Shown here in pieces: positions 36,158 to 45,088 of a stretch of 64,000 nt of DNA. This DNA is from Paracoccus denitrificans. Its GTDB lineage: Bacteria; Pseudomonadota; Alphaproteobacteria; Rhodobacterales; Rhodobacteraceae. The translations under genes and the position numbers were made by a program. The notes below the pieces were generated by a model. That model ran no database searches and had not been told where the DNA came from. It was given only the letters and a program-made list of their open reading frames with translations. The stretch covers positions 62,001-126,000 of the forward strand of contig NZ_FNEA01000010.1 in assembly GCF_900100045.1 (NCBI RefSeq), in the 5' to 3' direction. Position 1 is the stretch's first letter, and every line of letters begins with the position of its first letter.

Positions 36158-36881
36158 CCAGACGCTGGATGCCCGCGCGGCGCGGCTGAACGACCGCTAT
36201 CGCCACCACGCCGCGACCGAGGTGCTGCGGCGTGCATTGCGCGACCCCGACCTGGGCTCGACCACGCTGGTGTCGTCCTTCGGGGCGGAATCGGTGGTGC
36301 TTCTGCACATGGTCTCGGTGGTGGCGCCGGGGACGCCGGTGCTGTTCATCGACACGATGATGCTGTTCCAGGAGACGCTGGACTACCAGCTGGACGTGAC
36401 CCAGAAGCTGGGGCTGACCGACGTTCGGGTGATCCGCGCCACCGAGCGCGAAGTGGCGCTGAACGACCCGGACGGCACCCTGCACCAGTTCAACACCGAC
36501 GCCTGCTGCGATTTCCGCAAGACCGTTCCGCTGGAGCGCGAACTGTCGAAATTCGATGCCTGGATCACCGGCCGCAAGCGGTTCCAGGGCGGCGAGCGCC
36601 AGCAGCTGGAGTTCTTCGAATCCGAGCCGCCCTCGCGGTTGCGCATCAACCCGCTGGCCCACTGGCGTCCTCAGGACGTCCAGGACTACATGGCCGAGAA
36701 CAACCTGCCGCGCCATCCCCTGGTGGCCAAGGGCTACGCCTCGATCGGCTGCGCGCCCTGCACCTCGCCGATCAAACCGGGCGAGGATCCGCGCGCCGGC
36801 CGCTGGCGGGGCAGCCAGAAGACCGAATGCGGCATTCATTTCATCGGCGGGCGCATGGTCCGCGCAGGAGCGAAGGCATGA
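36150..36881 (+). CDS. cysH: Adenylyl-sulfate (APS) reductase, 4Fe-4S type
   Basis: Reduces activated sulfate to sulfite. The 243-residue product contains the P-loop-like SSFGAES, the cysteine pairs Cys119-Cys120 and Cys201-Cys204 (the CC...CxxC set that ligates a 4Fe-4S cluster), and the catalytic ECGIH Cys227. PAPS-specific enzymes of enterobacteria lack the CC/CxxC set, so this enzyme should use APS. The start lies inside cysI with an 8-base overlap; its own stop overlaps the next start as ATGA. Confidence 0.95.
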   Translation: MLDQTLDARAARLNDRYRHHAATEVLRRALRDPDLGSTTLVSSFGAESVVLLHMVSVVAPGTPVLFIDTMMLFQETLDYQLDVTQKLGLTDVRVIRATEREVALNDPDGTLHQFNTDACCDFRKTVPLERELSKFDAWITGRKRFQGGERQQLEFFESEPPSRLRINPLAHWRPQDVQDYMAENNLPRHPLVAKGYASIGCAPCTSPIKPGEDPRAGRWRGSQKTECGIHFIGGRMVRAGAKA

Positions 36882-37249
36882 GCGATTTCTTCCTTGTCCG
36901 CGATGACGGCTTCCACCCCGATGACGGGGCCGAGCCGGTCAGCCTGGCGCCGGATACCGATCCGGCCTCGCTGGGCGACTATCTGGACCATGAGCTGATC
37001 GCCATCGAGTTTCCGGCGATGACGGACGGGCGCGGCTTTTCGCTGGCCCGCATCCTGCGCGAAAAGGGCTACAAGGGCCGGCTGCGCGCCGTGGGCGGGC
37101 TGATCTCGGACCAGTATGCCATGGCCCGCCGGGTCGGCTTCGACGAGGTGCGCATCCCCGCCGCGCTTGCCGCTCGCCAGCCGCAGGAGCAATGGCTCTA
37201 TCGCGCCGACTGGCAGGACTGGGACCATCGGTCGCGGCTCGCCGGCTGA
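36878..37249 (+). CDS. DUF934 sulfur-assimilation accessory protein
   Basis: The 123-residue product fits DUF934: LIAIEFPAMTDGRGFSLARILREKGYKGRLRAVGG and QYAMARRVGFDEVRI. It is characteristically encoded next to cysI/cysH in proteobacteria that lack cysJ, and may mediate electron transfer or complex assembly. Translationally coupled to cysH by ATGA. Confidence 0.88.
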   Translation: MSDFFLVRDDGFHPDDGAEPVSLAPDTDPASLGDYLDHELIAIEFPAMTDGRGFSLARILREKGYKGRLRAVGGLISDQYAMARRVGFDEVRIPAALAARQPQEQWLYRADWQDWDHRSRLAG

Positions 37250-37302
37250 AACCCGGGGTTTCGCCCCGCCTCCCCATGCATTAGATAAACCGGGACTCCG
37301 AA

Positions 37303-38139
37303 ATGACGCTGGATCTCTCTGTGGACATTGCCGCCAAACCCGCCAAGACGCTGCCCGATGCGCAGACCGTGACCTCGGTCAGGCATTGGACCGACCGGCT
37401 GTTCTCGTTCCGCGTGACGCGGCCCGCCAGCCTGCGCTTCCGCTCGGGCGAGTTCGTGATGATCGGGCTGCCGGACGACAACGGCAAGCCGATCCTGCGC
37501 GCCTATTCCATCGCCTCGCCCAACTGGGACGAGGAACTGGAATTCTACTCGATCAAGGTGCCGGACGGGCCGCTGACCTCGCGCTTGCAGAACATCCAGC
37601 CGGGCGATCAGATCATCCTGCGCCCCAAGCCCGTCGGCACGCTGGTGCTGGACGCGTTGCTGCCCGGCAAGCGCATGTGGTTCTTGGCCACCGGCACCGG
37701 CATTGCGCCCTTCGCCAGCCTGATGCGCGACCCCGAGACCTATGAGCGTTACGAGCAGGTCGTCATGATGCACACCTGCCGCACCGCCGACGAGCTGGCC
37801 TATGGCCGCGAACTGGTCGAGAACCTGAGGCACGATCCGCTTCTGGGCGAGCTTTACGGCGAGGAATTCGCCAGCCGGCTGCTGTATTATCCCACGACGA
37901 CGCGGGAAGAGACGCCATACATGGGCCGGATCACCGACAACCTGACCTCGGGCAAGGTGTTCGCCGACCTGAACCTGCCGCCCATGGATGCGGCAAATGA
38001 CCGCGCCATGATCTGCGGCAGCCTGGCCTTCAACACGGATGTGAAGACGGTTCTGGAAGGGTTCGGCCTGCGCGAGGGCGCCAACAGCGATCCCAAGGAA
38101 TTCGTGGTCGAAAAGGCCTTTGTCGGCGACGGGATCTGA
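37303..38139 (+). CDS. fpr: Ferredoxin--NADP reductase
   Basis: FAD-dependent enzyme of 278 residues moving electrons between NADPH and ferredoxin or flavodoxin. It has the FAD-binding RAYSIASPNWDEELEFYSIKV and the NADP-binding GTGIAPFASLMRDPETYERYE, and ends in FVVEKAFVGDGI, the bacterial Fpr subclass with a C-terminal extension past the usual aromatic residue. It follows the sulfur operon by 53 bases and is a plausible electron source for CysI. Confidence 0.94.
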   Translation: MTLDLSVDIAAKPAKTLPDAQTVTSVRHWTDRLFSFRVTRPASLRFRSGEFVMIGLPDDNGKPILRAYSIASPNWDEELEFYSIKVPDGPLTSRLQNIQPGDQIILRPKPVGTLVLDALLPGKRMWFLATGTGIAPFASLMRDPETYERYEQVVMMHTCRTADELAYGRELVENLRHDPLLGELYGEEFASRLLYYPTTTREETPYMGRITDNLTSGKVFADLNLPPMDAANDRAMICGSLAFNTDVKTVLEGFGLREGANSDPKEFVVEKAFVGDGI

Positions 38140-38146
38140 GGTCGCT

Positions 38147-38166
38147 CCGGGGGTTCGCACCCCCGG
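38147..38166 (+). terminator. Stem-loop after fpr
   Basis: CCGGGGG (38147-38153) pairs with CCCCCGG (38160-38166) around TTCGCA. It starts seven bases after the fpr stop and is followed by GGACCCCCCGGGGTATTTT, where a short T run gives a weak intrinsic terminator. Confidence 0.6.
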
Positions 38167-38173
38167 ACCCCCC

Positions 38174-38198
38174 GGGGTATTTTGCGAAACGGAAAAAG
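38174..38198 (+). repeat. Dispersed 3'-end motif, copy after fpr
   Basis: GGGGTATTTTGCG then AAACGGAAAAAG: a diverged form of the GAGTATTT...GAACGAAGAAG motif, here placed directly behind a perfect palindrome. Confidence 0.5.
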
Positions 38199-38263
38199 CC
38201 CGGCGTTGACAGTTCGTCGGGCGATGCCCATGTTCCGGCGCCGAATCAAGCGAAGGAATCTTC

Positions 38264-40819
38264 ATGCCCGTCGTCGTCGTTGAGTCCCCGGCCAAGGCCA
38301 AAACGATCAACAAATACCTGGGCGACGACTATACGGTTCTGGCCTCGTTCGGGCATGTGCGCGACCTGCCGCCCAAGGATGGCAGCGTCGATCCCGAGGC
38401 GGATTTCGCCATGAAATGGGAAGTCGCCTCGGAATCGAAAAAGCACGTCAAGGCGATCCGGGACGCGCTGGCCGCGGATCCGAACCTGATCCTGGCCACC
38501 GACCCCGACCGCGAGGGCGAGGCGATTTCCTGGCACCTGCTGGAAACCCTGGCGCCGGCGCTGAAGAAGGGCGCCGAGGTCAGCCGCGTCACCTTCAACG
38601 CCATCACCAAGGCGGCGGTGACCGAGGCGATGGCCAATCCGCGCCAGATCGACCAGCCGCTGGTCGATGCCTATCTGGCCCGCCGGGCGCTGGACTATCT
38701 GGTCGGCTTCAACCTGTCGCCGGTCTTGTGGCGCAAGCTGCCCGGCGCCAAGTCTGCCGGCCGGGTGCAATCGGTCGCCCTGCGCGTAATCGTCGATCGC
38801 GAGATGGAGATCGAGGCCTTCAAGGCCCGCGAATACTGGTCGGTCCATGCCCGGCTGGCGACACCGCGCGGCGACGAATACGACGCAACCATGACCGTCT
38901 TCGGTGGCAAGAAGCTGGAACGCTTCGACATTGCCAGCGAGGAGCAGGCAAAGCTGGCCGTGGCCGCGATCACCTCGCGCGACCTCAGGGTCGCCAGCGT
39001 TGCTGCCAAGCCCGCGAGCCGCAATCCCTGGCCGCCCTTCATGACCTCGACCTTGCAGCAAGAGGCCAGCCGCAAGCTGGGCCTGGGCGCGCGGGCCTGC
39101 ATGTCGGCGGCGCAGCGGCTCTACGAGGCGGGCCATATCACCTATATGCGGACCGACGGCATCGACATGGCGCCCGAGGCGGTGATGGCGGCACGCGACG
39201 CGATCAAGGCGCGCTTCGGGGCGGAATACCTGCCGAAATCGCCGCGCATGTACAAGAACAAGGCCAAGAACGCGCAAGAGGCGCATGAATGCATTCGGCC
39301 GACCGACATGATGCTGTCGCCCGACCGGCTGCCGGTTTCGGACAAGGATCAGAAGGCGCTCTACGACCTGATCTGGAAGCGCACCATCGCCAGCCAGATG
39401 GAATCGGCGCGGATGGAGCGCACCACGGTCGAGATCGGCTCGGCGGACGGGCAGGTGGGCCTGCGCGCCAACGGGCAGGTGATGCTGTTCGACGGGTTCC
39501 TGCGGGTCTACGACCAGGGTCGAGACGACGAGGAGGACGAGGACAGCCGCCGCCTGCCCTCGATCGAGGAGGGCGAGCGTGCCGAGAAGCGCTCCGTCAC
39601 GCCCGAGCAGCATTTCACCCAGGCCCCGCCGCGCTATACCGAGGCGACGCTGGTCAAGCGCATGGAAGAACTGGGGATCGGCCGGCCCTCGACCTATGCC
39701 AGCATCGTGACCACCATTCAGGACCGCGACTATGTCCGCAAGGAGCAGAACCGCCTGATCCCCGAGGACAAGGGCCGGCTGGTCACCATCTTCCTGCTGA
39801 AATATTTCCCGCGCTATGTCAGCTACGATTTCACCGCCAACCTGGAGGGGGAGCTCGACGACATCTCCTCGGGCGAGCGTGCCTATCGCGAAGTGCTGCG
39901 CCGCTTCTGGCGGGACTTCACCGCCGCGCTGGAGGGCACGTCCGAGTTGCGCATCACCGAGGTGCTCGACGCTATCGACGAGGCGCTGGCGCCGCATCTC
40001 TACCCTCCGCGGGCCGATGGCTCGGACCCGCGCGAATGCCCACTTTGCCACAAGGGGCGGCTGCACCTGAAGACGGCGCGCTCGGGCGGGGCCTTCATCG
40101 GCTGCTCGAACTATCCCGATTGCCGCTTTACCCGGCCGATCAGCTCGCCCGATGCCGAAGTGGTGGGCGATGCCGTGCTGGGCGTGGACAATGGCGATGA
40201 GATCAGCCTGAAGAACGGCCGCTTCGGACCCTATGTGCAGCGCGGCGAGGCCACGGCGGAGAATCCGAAGCCACCGCGCGCCTCGATCCCCAAGGGCTGG
40301 GACCTGGCCTCGGTCGATCTGGAGCGGGCGCTGGCGCTCTTGTCGCTGCCGCGCGAGATCGGCTCGCATCCCGAGGACGGCGTTCCGGTCGAGGCCGGCA
40401 TCGGCCGCTACGGCCCCTATGTGAAGCATGGCGCGAAATACGCCAACCTGCCGGATGTGGACGAGGTCTTTACCATCGGCATGAACCGCGCGGTCGAGGT
40501 TCTGGCCTCGAAACAGGTGCGGGGCAGGGCTGCGGTGGCCGCGCCGCTGGCGGAACTGGGCGAGCATCCCGAAGGCGGTTCGGTGCAGGTGATGAGCGGC
40601 CGCTATGGCCCTTACGTCAAATGGGGCAAGGTCAATGCGACGCTGCCCCGTGACCTGGAGCCCGGCGCAGTCACGCTTGAGCGTGCGCTGGAGTTGATCG
40701 CCGAGAAAGCCGCGAAATCGGGCAAGAAGCCGGCGAAGAAGGCTGCCGCGAAGAAACCGGCCGCAAAGAAACCCGCTGCGAAGAAGCCGGCTGCGGCCAA
40801 GGCGAAGAAGGCCGGGTAG
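38264..40819 (+). CDS. topA: DNA topoisomerase I
   Basis: Type IA topoisomerase that relaxes negative supercoils. The 851-residue product has the Toprim domain (VVVESPAKAKTI; ATDPDREGEAISWHL), the catalytic tyrosine in ITYMRTDG, and at least one C-terminal zinc ribbon (CPLCHKGRLHLKTARSG, then GCSNYPDC). Topo_C_Rpt-like repeats (GRYGPYVKHG, GRYGPYVKWG) follow. It ends with a Lys/Ala/Pro tail (repeats of KKPAA) that probably binds DNA. AAGGAA lies upstream of the ATG at 38264. Confidence 0.97.
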   Translation: MPVVVVESPAKAKTINKYLGDDYTVLASFGHVRDLPPKDGSVDPEADFAMKWEVASESKKHVKAIRDALAADPNLILATDPDREGEAISWHLLETLAPALKKGAEVSRVTFNAITKAAVTEAMANPRQIDQPLVDAYLARRALDYLVGFNLSPVLWRKLPGAKSAGRVQSVALRVIVDREMEIEAFKAREYWSVHARLATPRGDEYDATMTVFGGKKLERFDIASEEQAKLAVAAITSRDLRVASVAAKPASRNPWPPFMTSTLQQEASRKLGLGARACMSAAQRLYEAGHITYMRTDGIDMAPEAVMAARDAIKARFGAEYLPKSPRMYKNKAKNAQEAHECIRPTDMMLSPDRLPVSDKDQKALYDLIWKRTIASQMESARMERTTVEIGSADGQVGLRANGQVMLFDGFLRVYDQGRDDEEDEDSRRLPSIEEGERAEKRSVTPEQHFTQAPPRYTEATLVKRMEELGIGRPSTYASIVTTIQDRDYVRKEQNRLIPEDKGRLVTIFLLKYFPRYVSYDFTANLEGELDDISSGERAYREVLRRFWRDFTAALEGTSELRITEVLDAIDEALAPHLYPPRADGSDPRECPLCHKGRLHLKTARSGGAFIGCSNYPDCRFTRPISSPDAEVVGDAVLGVDNGDEISLKNGRFGPYVQRGEATAENPKPPRASIPKGWDLASVDLERALALLSLPREIGSHPEDGVPVEAGIGRYGPYVKHGAKYANLPDVDEVFTIGMNRAVEVLASKQVRGRAAVAAPLAELGEHPEGGSVQVMSGRYGPYVKWGKVNATLPRDLEPGAVTLERALELIAEKAAKSGKKPAKKAAAKKPAAKKPAAKKPAAAKAKKAG

Positions 40820-40845
40820 GGCGCCGGGCTTCGCGGTTGCATTTT

Positions 40846-40926
40846 GAGTATTTGAGGAACGAAGAAGACCTCGTGCGATGCCTGATTTTCAAGGCAAGTG
40901 CGTGCTTCTTCGTTCCCTAAATACTC
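40846..40926. repeat. Large inverted repeat built from two copies of the dispersed motif
   Basis: GAGTATTTGAGGAACGAAG and three more bases (40846-40867) are mirrored by the complementary copy at 40905-40926, with a 37-base spacer. Arms of 22 bp match almost perfectly. It lies 26 bases after the topA stop, in the topA-ggt gap. It could form a long hairpin in RNA. Confidence 0.75.
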
Positions 40927-41027
40927 ATGACGCGGCCAGGACGCTGGGGCAACGCCGCGGTTTTGGCTTTTTGATCCGGGCCGTTCTGCTGATAGGCTCG
41001 ACCTGCAAGGGTTGAGCGGAGGGCGCC

Positions 41028-42770
41028 ATGAAGGATCGAATCGTCGGGATGGGCCGTGCGGCGGCCATCGTGTTGGCGGCAGGCTGCATCGGGGTTCCAG
41101 CCGCGGCGCAGGACGCCGCGATCTTCGATGTGATGGACCGGATTCATCCGGTCTGGGCGGAAAGCGGCATGGTCTCGGCACAGGAGCGCCTGGCCGCCGA
41201 GATCGGCCGCGACATCATGGCCAGGGGCGGCAACGCGGTCGATGCCGGCGTGGCGGTGGCCTTTGCGCTGGCCGTCACCCTGCCGCGCGCCGGCAATATC
41301 GGCGGCGGCGGCTTCATGCTGGTGCATGATGCCGAAACCGGCCAGACCCACGCCATCGACTATCGCGAAATGGCGCCTCGGGGCGCCTCGCGCGACATGT
41401 TCCTGGATGCGAAGGGCGAGGCCGACAGCGAGAAGTCGCTTTACAGCGGCGCGGCCTCGGGAGTGCCGGGGACCGTGGCGGGAATGAAGCTGGCGCTGGA
41501 CAGATATGGCAGCATGGACTGGGCCGAGGTCATCGCCCCGGCGATCCGGCTGGCCGAGGAGGGCATCACCGTCACCCCGGAACTGGCCGACAGCATCGAG
41601 GCCGAGCGCGAGCATCTGGAGAAATTCCCGTCGAGTGCGAAGATCTTCTTCAAGGAGGGCGGGGCGGCCTATCGGCCCGGCGACAGGCTGGTGCAGGCCG
41701 ATCTGGCGGCGACGCTGAAGAAGATCGCCGCCGAGGGACCGGACGGCTTCTACAAGGGCGAGGTGGCCGAGGCCATCGCGCGTTCGGTGCAGGAAGCGGG
41801 CGGGCTGATCACCGTCGAGGACATGGCGGCCTACCAGCCCATCCTGCGCGAGCCGGTGCGCGGCACCTATCGCGGCCATGAGGTGGTCTCGATGCCGCCG
41901 CCCTCATCGGGAGGGGTGCACCTGATCCAGATCCTGAATGCGCTGGAGGGCTATCCGATCGGTGCGCTGGGGCAGAACTCGGGCGAGACCATCCACCTGA
42001 TGGCCGAGGCGATGAAGCTGGCCTATGCCGACCGCTCGGAATATCTGGGCGACCCGGATTTCGTCGATGTGCCTGTCGCCGCGCTGACCGGCAAGGATTA
42101 CGCGGTCGAGATGCGCCGCAAGATCAGCGCCGATTTCGCCACGCCCTCGGTGATGATCAAGCCGGCGGACCTTGCGCCTTACGAATCCGACCAGACCACG
42201 CATTTCTCGGTGGTGGACAAGGACGGCAGCGCGGTCTCGAACACCTATACCATCAACCTGAACTATGGCTCGGGGCTGGTGGCCGAGGGCACGGGCGTCC
42301 TGATGAACAACGAGATGGACGATTTCTCGGCCAAGCCCGGCGTGCCCAATGCCTTCGGCCTGGTCGGCGGCGATGCCAATGCGGTCGAGCCGGGCAAGCG
42401 GCCGCTTTCGTCGATGACGCCGACCATGGTGCTGAAGGACGGCAAGGTCTGGCTGGTCACCGGCTCTCCCGGCGGTGCGCGCATCATCACCACGGTGTTG
42501 CAGGTGATCATGAACATGATCGACCACGGCATGAACGTGGCCGAAGCCTCGACCGCGCCACGCATCCATCACCAGTGGCTGCCCGACGAATTGCGCGTGG
42601 AAGAGGGCATCAGCCTGGACACCATACGCATCCTTCAGGCCAAGGGGCACGGCGTCGCGGTCAAGGAGGCGATGGGCTCGACCCAGTCGATCATGCGCGA
42701 CCCGGCGACGGGGACGCTTTACGGCGCCTCGGACCCGCGCCGGCCGGATGCGGCGACGCTGGGCTACTGA
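41028..42770 (+). CDS. ggt: Gamma-glutamyltransferase (glutathione hydrolase)
   Basis: Periplasmic N-terminal-nucleophile enzyme cleaving the gamma-glutamyl bond of glutathione. The 580-residue proenzyme has a signal peptide (AAAIVLAAGCIGVPAAAQ^D) and the autoprocessing site in DQTTHFSVVDKDG, where the first Thr of TTHFS becomes the nucleophile. GSPGGARIITTVLQ and NNEMDDFS are oxyanion and substrate-binding blocks. It overlaps the convergent DUF488 gene by 7 bases. Confidence 0.95.
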   Translation: MKDRIVGMGRAAAIVLAAGCIGVPAAAQDAAIFDVMDRIHPVWAESGMVSAQERLAAEIGRDIMARGGNAVDAGVAVAFALAVTLPRAGNIGGGGFMLVHDAETGQTHAIDYREMAPRGASRDMFLDAKGEADSEKSLYSGAASGVPGTVAGMKLALDRYGSMDWAEVIAPAIRLAEEGITVTPELADSIEAEREHLEKFPSSAKIFFKEGGAAYRPGDRLVQADLAATLKKIAAEGPDGFYKGEVAEAIARSVQEAGGLITVEDMAAYQPILREPVRGTYRGHEVVSMPPPSSGGVHLIQILNALEGYPIGALGQNSGETIHLMAEAMKLAYADRSEYLGDPDFVDVPVAALTGKDYAVEMRRKISADFATPSVMIKPADLAPYESDQTTHFSVVDKDGSAVSNTYTINLNYGSGLVAEGTGVLMNNEMDDFSAKPGVPNAFGLVGGDANAVEPGKRPLSSMTPTMVLKDGKVWLVTGSPGGARIITTVLQVIMNMIDHGMNVAEASTAPRIHHQWLPDELRVEEGISLDTIRILQAKGHGVAVKEAMGSTQSIMRDPATGTLYGASDPRRPDAATLGY

Positions 42771-43111
42771 GCCAGGTAGTCGCGCAGGGCGACGGCATTG
42801 TTGTGCTGGGTGTCCCTCGCGCCATAAAGCAACGTGACCGGACCCTTGCGGATCAGCGCCCGCAACTCGTGCAGGGGGCCGGGATTGGCGTCCAGTTCCG
42901 CGCCGTAGCGGCGGCGGAACTCGGGCCATTTCTCGGGGTCGTGGCCGAACCAGTGCCGCAACTCGTCCGAGGGCGCGATCTCTTTCAGCCAGAGATCCGC
43001 CCCCAGCGTCTCGCGGCTGATCCCGCGCGGCCAGAGCCGGTCCACCAGCACCCTGCGGCCCTCTTGCGGCAGGGGTGGATCATAGGCGCGGCGAAGAGAG
43101 ATGTCGGTCAT
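42764..43111 (-). CDS. DUF488 family protein (YeaO-like)
   Basis: The 115-residue product matches DUF488: RRVLVDRLWPRGISRETLGADLWLKEIAPSDELRHWFGHDPEKWPEF and VTLLYGARDTQHNNAVALRDYL. Function unknown in the family. Complete and convergent with ggt. Confidence 0.9.
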   Translation of the reverse strand: MTDISLRRAYDPPLPQEGRRVLVDRLWPRGISRETLGADLWLKEIAPSDELRHWFGHDPEKWPEFRRRYGAELDANPGPLHELRALIRKGPVTLLYGARDTQHNNAVALRDYLAQ

Positions 43112-43477
43112 GGCGAAGCCTCTTTCGCAAGGAAATTCCCGGGCGGGCGGTCAGGTTCCATGTCCGTCCCGTTTTCGGGACCGGCATGGTCGCGGGGGCG
43201 CAGGGGCGGCCTATCCGGCTGATCCACCAAACCGCATGACCGGGATGGCACGATATGCCGCACGGGGCAGCGCCGGCCAATCCGACAGGGATTCGCTGCG
43301 ATCTCGTGATTGCGGCGCAGGCGGCTTAAGGCCGATCCAGCGCCCATGCAGGGCGCGGACGGGAATGGCGTCGAAGTGGTTCCATCCTTCCCGACCCTGC
43401 CGCCGGACCACGGTCGGACCAGCCTTCGACGGTTCCAGCAATCGGAACCGACGGGCCTGTCTCATCGAGCGTCCAGA
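43112..43477. other. 366-base gap with no supported gene
   Basis: I see no recognisable gene. One 84-codon minus-strand frame (43211-43465) begins with ATG but has an Arg/Pro-rich composition, no good ribosome-binding site and no recognisable domain, and the gap shows no terminator with a T run. Confidence 0.4.
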
Positions 43478-44899
43478 TCAGGACCAGATATCGCTATCGA
43501 CGCCCTTTGCCATTTCGGGATGCTCGCGAATGCTGAACCTCGGGATGCGTCCTTCCTCGCGCTGCGCGAAATAGTTCCGCGTCAGCGCCACCACCGTTCC
43601 CGACAGGGCGACGATGGCGATCAGGTTGATCGTCGCCATCAGCCCCATCGAGGCATCGGCAAGATCGAACACCGTCGTGACGGCCTGCAACGCCCCCCAC
43701 AGCACCATGACCAGCACCAGGCACCGCAGGGCGGTAAGCCCGGCCTTGTTGCCGATGCCAAGAAAGGTCATCGCCATTTCCGAATAGGCGTAATTGCCGA
43801 TGATCGAGGTGAAGGCGAAGAAGAAGATCGCCACCGCGACAAACAACGGGCCGGCGGTTCCGATATGGTCCGCCAGGGCGGATTGGGTCAGTTGCGTGCC
43901 GGTCAGCTCGCCTCCCGGCACATAGACGCCCGAGAGCAGGATCATCAGCGCGGTGCAGGTGCAGATCAGGATGGTGTCGATGAAGACGCCGAAAGCCTGC
44001 ACGAAGCCCTGGCTCGAGGGATGGTGCGGGTTGGGCGTCGCCGCCGCCGCGATGTTCGGCGCCGAGCCCATCCCGGCCTCGTTCGAGAACAGCCCGCGCT
44101 TCACCCCGTTCAGCATGGCGGCGGCGATGCCGCCCGTGATGCCGCCGGCCGCCTCGGTCAGGCCGAAGGCGTTGGACACGATATGGCCGAGCATCCCCGG
44201 AACCGCGCCCAGGTTCATCAGCACGACGATGATCGCGACCAGCAGATAGATGCCGGCCATGAAGGGCACGACATATTCCGCCACGGTGGCGATCTGCCGG
44301 ATGCCGCCGAAGATCACCACGCCGGTCAGCGCGGCGATGGCAAGCCCGGTGGCCAGCTTGGGCATGCCGAAGGCCCCCTCCATCGCATCCGCGATCGAGT
44401 TCGCCTGCACCGCGTTGAACACCAGCCCGAAGGACAGGATCAGGCAGACCGAGAACACGCCGCCAAGCCAGGGCAGGCCAAGGCCGCGCGCGATGTAGAA
44501 GGCGGGACCGCCGCGATAGACGCCGTCGGGCTCGCGGCTGTCCTTGACCTTGTAGAGCTGGGCCAGCGTCGATTCCGCATAGGCGGTCGCCATGCCGACC
44601 AGGGCGACCATCCACATCCAGAAGATCGCCCCCGGCCCGCCAAGGACCAGCGCTACCGCGACCCCGGCAATGTTGCCGGTTCCCACCCGCGACGCTAGGC
44701 TTGTGCAAAGCGCCTGGAACGGGGAAATCCCTTGTCGGTCTGCCGCAGGGGCGGCGGTGATCGAGCGGATCATCTCTCGGAAATGCAGGATCTGCTGGAA
44801 GCGCAGCCGGATGGTGAAATAGACCCCGACGGCAAGAAGGCCGTAGATCAGGACATATCCCCAGAAGATCGTGTTCAGAAAGCCGATAACTGTCGTCAC
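43478..44899 (-). CDS. Sodium:alanine symporter family protein (AGCS), first copy
   Basis: Amino-acid:cation symporter of 473 residues with about 10-11 membrane helices. AGCS signatures include GTGNIAGVAVALVLGGPGAIFWMW and NEAGMGSAPNIAAAA. The GTG at 44899 is chosen because GGAG lies 8 bases upstream and the frame upstream of it has no hydrophobic or family sequence; an ATG at 44986 would add 29 residues. Substrate probably alanine, glycine or glutamine. Confidence 0.9.
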   Translation of the reverse strand: MTTVIGFLNTIFWGYVLIYGLLAVGVYFTIRLRFQQILHFREMIRSITAAPAADRQGISPFQALCTSLASRVGTGNIAGVAVALVLGGPGAIFWMWMVALVGMATAYAESTLAQLYKVKDSREPDGVYRGGPAFYIARGLGLPWLGGVFSVCLILSFGLVFNAVQANSIADAMEGAFGMPKLATGLAIAALTGVVIFGGIRQIATVAEYVVPFMAGIYLLVAIIVVLMNLGAVPGMLGHIVSNAFGLTEAAGGITGGIAAAMLNGVKRGLFSNEAGMGSAPNIAAAATPNPHHPSSQGFVQAFGVFIDTILICTCTALMILLSGVYVPGGELTGTQLTQSALADHIGTAGPLFVAVAIFFFAFTSIIGNYAYSEMAMTFLGIGNKAGLTALRCLVLVMVLWGALQAVTTVFDLADASMGLMATINLIAIVALSGTVVALTRNYFAQREEGRIPRFSIREHPEMAKGVDSDIWS

Positions 44900-45031
44900 C
44901 TTGGGTTCTCCGGTTCGGGCGGGATGGATATGGTTGACGCCTGCCTGGAAAGGCAAGCCTGCGTTTGGTGACGGGGCAATTCCCATGGTCTTTCGGGACG
45001 CCGGCCCTTCGGCTTTGCCGGGATCAATGAC

Positions 45032-45065
45032 GGGCGGCCGGGCGCGATCCGCGCGCCGGCCGCCC
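45032..45065 (-). terminator. Strong GC-rich stem-loop after the TRAP permease gene
   Basis: GGGCGGCCGG (45032-45041) pairs with CCGGCCGCCC (45056-45065), and the inner GCGCG/CGCGC extends the stem. It follows the TRAP permease stop (45089, minus strand). No T run follows, so it may be rho-assisted or bidirectional. Confidence 0.6.
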
Positions 45066-45088
45066 GGGACGGCGGGACAGGCCCCGGC

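Noticed and set aside
38246..40567. A 773-codon open frame on the minus strand opposite topA
   Set aside because: topA has every expected motif in the opposite strand; the antisense frame is His/Arg/Ala-rich with no recognisable domain.
40846..40926. The topA-ggt inverted repeat as an insertion sequence or MITE
   Set aside because: No transposase frame and no visible target-site duplication; single copies of the arm motif occur alone at other gene ends.
43211..43465. An 84-codon minus-strand frame in the DUF488-AGCS gap
   Set aside because: It starts with ATG, but composition is Arg/Pro-rich, there is no good ribosome-binding site and no domain is recognised; it may be a remnant, but I cannot support a gene.
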